A DNA stretch of 64,000 nt, taken from Cognatishimia sp. SS12. GTDB taxonomy: Bacteria; Pseudomonadota; Alphaproteobacteria; Rhodobacterales; Rhodobacteraceae. The position numbers were made by a program, and so were the translations under genes. The stretch is taken from contig NZ_JAQNCZ010000005.1 in assembly GCF_028369055.1 (NCBI RefSeq), positions 186,001 through 250,000 of the forward strand. The letters are read 5' to 3'. Every line of letters begins with the position of its first letter. Position 1 is the stretch's first letter. Below are positions 62,394 to 64,000 of the stretch, one piece after another. Below the pieces are notes generated by a model, which made no database searches, was not told the origin of the DNA, and was given only the letters and a program-made list of their open reading frames with translations.

Positions 62394-62447
62394 CAAACCT
62401 TCGGTTTGACGGGGGCGGTTCGGGCGCTGCCAAATCAAAGATTTGGC
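62394..62447. repeat. REP-like hairpin cluster between pheS and pheT
   Basis: Two perfect hairpins, caaacc-ttc-ggtttg (62394-62408) and gccaaatc-aaa-gatttggc (62429-62447), flank a GC-rich core (ggcggttcgggcgctgcc). They lie in the 210-nt spacer next to the pheS stop. A looser gcaccc/gggtgc pair lies near 62340-62370. No T-run follows, so these resemble repetitive extragenic palindromes more than a terminator. Confidence 0.5.
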
Positions 62448-62452
62448 TTTGC

Positions 62453-63523
62453 CTATCTTACCAAACCGCCATGCAGCGTCGGCTGATCCAAGCTTGCAAA
62501 GCCATAGTGGCGCAGCCAACGCAGGTCGCTGTCAAAGAAGGCGCGCAGGTCCGGGATGCCGTATTTCAGCATCGCCAGACGGTCGATGCCGATGCCGAAG
62601 GCAAAACCTTGGTATTCGTCGGGATCAATACCGCCCGCTTTCAACACATGCGGGTGCACCATGCCAGAGCCAAGCACTTCGAGCCAATCATCGCCCTCGC
62701 CCACTTTGACAGAACCATTTTCCCATTTGCACTGAATATCGACCTCGGCGCCCGGCTCAACGAACGGGAAGTGGGACGAACGGAAACGGGTTTTCACTTC
62801 GGTGCCAAAGAAGGCCGTGAAGAATTCTTCCAGCACCCATTTCAGATTTGCCATCGAGATGTCCTTGTCGATGGCCAGACCTTCGATCTGGTGGAACATT
62901 GGCGTGTGGGTCTGATCGTAATCCGCGCGGTACACACGGCCCGGGCAGATAATGCGGATCGGCGCGCCCTGTTTTTCCATCGAGCGGATTTGCACCGGCG
63001 AGGTATGGGTGCGCAGCACATGCGGCGGGCGATTGTCCCCCTCGGCGCGGTGGGTATAAAACGTGTCCATTTCCGCGCGGGCCGGGTGGTGGCCGGGAAT
63101 GTTCAGCGCGTCAAAGTTATACCAGTCGGTTTCAATCTGCGGCCCTTCGGCCACAGCAAAGCCCATATCGGCAAAAATCGCTGTCACCTCTTCGGTCACT
63201 TGCGAGATCGGGTGGATGGTGCCTTGGCGGCGTCCGCGCCCCGGCAGGGTGACATCCAGCCATTCGGTGCGCAGGCGCTCTTCGAGGGCGGCATCCGCCA
63301 GCGCGGCTTTCTTCGCGCTCAGGGCAGAGTTGATCTCATCCTTCAGGGCGTTCAGCTTGGGCCCCATGATCTGGCGCTCTTCCGGGGTCATTTTACCCAA
63401 CTCGCGCATCTTCAGGGCCACTTCGCCCTTTTTGCCAACCGCCTGCACGCGCAAATCTTCGATGGCAGCTTCGTCCGCGGCATCTGCGATCAGGCCGATA
63501 TACTTGTCTCTCAGATCGTCCAT
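62453..63523 (-). CDS. pheS: Phenylalanine--tRNA ligase alpha subunit
   Basis: The catalytic subunit, 356 residues. An N-terminal coiled coil (~1-90) is followed by the class II core: [19 protein letters not shown], motif 2 with [19 protein letters not shown], and motif 3 [21 protein letters not shown] 63523-63521 with GGAGG upstream is the start (a TTG four codons earlier is rejected). It lies upstream of pheT and downstream of rplT on the same strand, separated from rplT by a terminator. Confidence 0.97.
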   Translation of the reverse strand: MDDLRDKYIGLIADAADEAAIEDLRVQAVGKKGEVALKMRELGKMTPEERQIMGPKLNALKDEINSALSAKKAALADAALEERLRTEWLDVTLPGRGRRQGTIHPISQVTEEVTAIFADMGFAVAEGPQIETDWYNFDALNIPGHHPARAEMDTFYTHRAEGDNRPPHVLRTHTSPVQIRSMEKQGAPIRIICPGRVYRADYDQTHTPMFHQIEGLAIDKDISMANLKWVLEEFFTAFFGTEVKTRFRSSHFPFVEPGAEVDIQCKWENGSVKVGEGDDWLEVLGSGMVHPHVLKAGGIDPDEYQGFAFGIGIDRLAMLKYGIPDLRAFFDSDLRWLRHYGFASLDQPTLHGGLVR

Positions 63524-63583
63524 CAGGGCCTCCAAATTCGTTGTCCCCTGCTAGCCGGATCAGCGCATGGGTTCAAGACAAAG

Positions 63584-63615
63584 AAAAACGCCGCAGCTTT
63601 GGGCCACGGCGTTTT
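63584..63615 (-). terminator. Terminator of rplT
   Basis: A 9-bp stem aaaacgccg/cggcgtttt (63585-63593 and 63607-63615) has a 13-nt loop. The T-rich arm continues into tttttc on the minus strand. Confidence 0.75.
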
Positions 63616-63638
63616 CAGATCTCATCATTCAAAACGGC

Positions 63639-64000
63639 TTATGCGGCCAGCGCGCCTTGCGCCTGCTCAACAATCGCGGTGAACGCTTCTGGCTCGTGTA
63701 CGGCGAGATCCGCCAGAACCTTGCGGTCCACTTCGATGCCAGCCAGGTTCAGGCCGTTGATGAATTTGGAATATGTCAGGGATTCGTCATGCGCGCGCAC
63801 AGCAGCGTTGATCCGCTGGATCCACAGCGCGCGGAAATTGCGCTTGCGGTTCTTACGGTCGCGGGTTGCATATTGGTTCGCTTTGTCAACGGCCTGGGAC
63901 GCCACCTTGAAGGTGTTCTTGCGGCGACCATAGTAGCCTTTGGCTTGCTTGACGATTTTCTTGTGACGGGCGTGGGTTACGGTACCACCTTTAACGCGGG
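63639..64000 (-). CDS. rplT: 50S ribosomal protein L20, missing its first 4 nt at the window edge
   Basis: Reading from the window end gives (S)[30 protein letters not shown], then the rest of L20 to [22 protein letters not shown]. That is 119 complete codons plus two bases, so only the ATG and one base of codon 2 lie outside. L20 binds 23S rRNA early in 50S assembly and commonly autoregulates an infC-rpmI-rplT transcript, whose other genes would lie beyond the window. Confidence 0.96.
   Translation of the reverse strand, partial: RVKGGTVTHARHKKIVKQAKGYYGRRKNTFKVASQAVDKANQYATRDRKNRKRNFRALWIQRINAAVRAHDESLTYSKFINGLNLAGIEVDRKVLADLAVHEPEAFTAIVEQAQGALAA

Noticed and set aside
1..64000. CRISPR array, insertion sequences, prophage or toxin-antitoxin/defence genes
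   Set aside because: No regularly spaced repeats, transposase or integrase motifs, terminal inverted repeats or known defence domains were found on either strand.

Overview
The window is a gene-dense, high-G+C bacterial chromosome segment. Its content points to an alphaproteobacterium of the Rhodobacteraceae (roseobacter-type). The evidence is a complete cbb3 oxidase locus (ccoNOQP plus ccoGHIS) beside an FnrL-type regulator and an oxygen-independent hemN, a TrcR/DUF1013 cell-cycle protein, COQ9, a heme cluster hemE/hemC/hemF, and the character of the housekeeping proteins. There is no phage, transposase, integrase, CRISPR array or rRNA operon. Almost everything looks like vertically inherited core genome.

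Layout. 1-5.5 kb: 3' part of an OmpA-domain protein and a small membrane coiled-coil protein, then moaE, moaD, pgsA and uvrC on the minus strand. 5.9-9.6 kb: Ca2+/Na+ antiporter, a 55-residue Cys-rich membrane protein, an S49 peptidase and a two-gene ABC-2 exporter. 9.8-12.3 kb: a CAT-anticodon tRNA, then queC-queD-queE-queF (7-deazaguanine/queuosine precursor pathway), preceded by what looks like a class I preQ1 riboswitch whose 3' tail contains the queC ribosome binding site. 12.3-18.7 kb: hemE and hemC (divergent), an FMN alpha-hydroxyacid dehydrogenase, hemF, an SDR-fold protein lacking the catalytic Tyr and Lys, an RsmC-like methyltransferase and clpS. 19.1-21.3 kb: a D,D-carboxypeptidase with SPOR domain and a fumarylacetoacetase-family hydrolase.

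21.2-32.9 kb is the low-oxygen respiration block: ccoS-I-H-G, a small monooxygenase-fold gene, ccoP-Q-O-N, a universal stress protein, fnrL and hemN. Four FNR-type boxes (TTGAY-N4-RTCAA) lie in its regulatory gaps at 25526, 25717, 29705 and 31469. One of them sits beside an orphan intrinsic terminator that suggests an unannotated small RNA (about 25563-25682, minus strand).

32.9-38.6 kb: a yejABEF-type peptide ABC importer with a Tat-exported binding protein. 38.8-43.9 kb: membrane-anchored cytochrome c, pheA, an SRPBCC protein, nudC and a signal-less CpdB-like nucleotidase. 43.9-48.1 kb: the SRP RNA gene (its promoter is inside the preceding gene), rsgA, dnaX, ybaB and recR. 48.2-54.6 kb: trcR, RNase T2, quinone oxidoreductase, COQ9, rpsU, a YghU-like GST, and an Lrp/AsnC regulator divergent from alanine dehydrogenase. 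54.6-59.8 kb: LysR/DUF1330, MscS, MscL, GST and methyltransferase/LysR units. 59.8-64 kb: pheT, pheS (separated by a hairpin-rich spacer) and rplT, which lacks only its first codon and one base at the window edge.

I found no unknown multi-gene defence or mobile system. The most novel-looking signals are regulatory RNAs and operators: the queC riboswitch, the putative FNR-linked sRNA, near-leaderless hemN, hairpin-bearing leaders, and LysR dyads.
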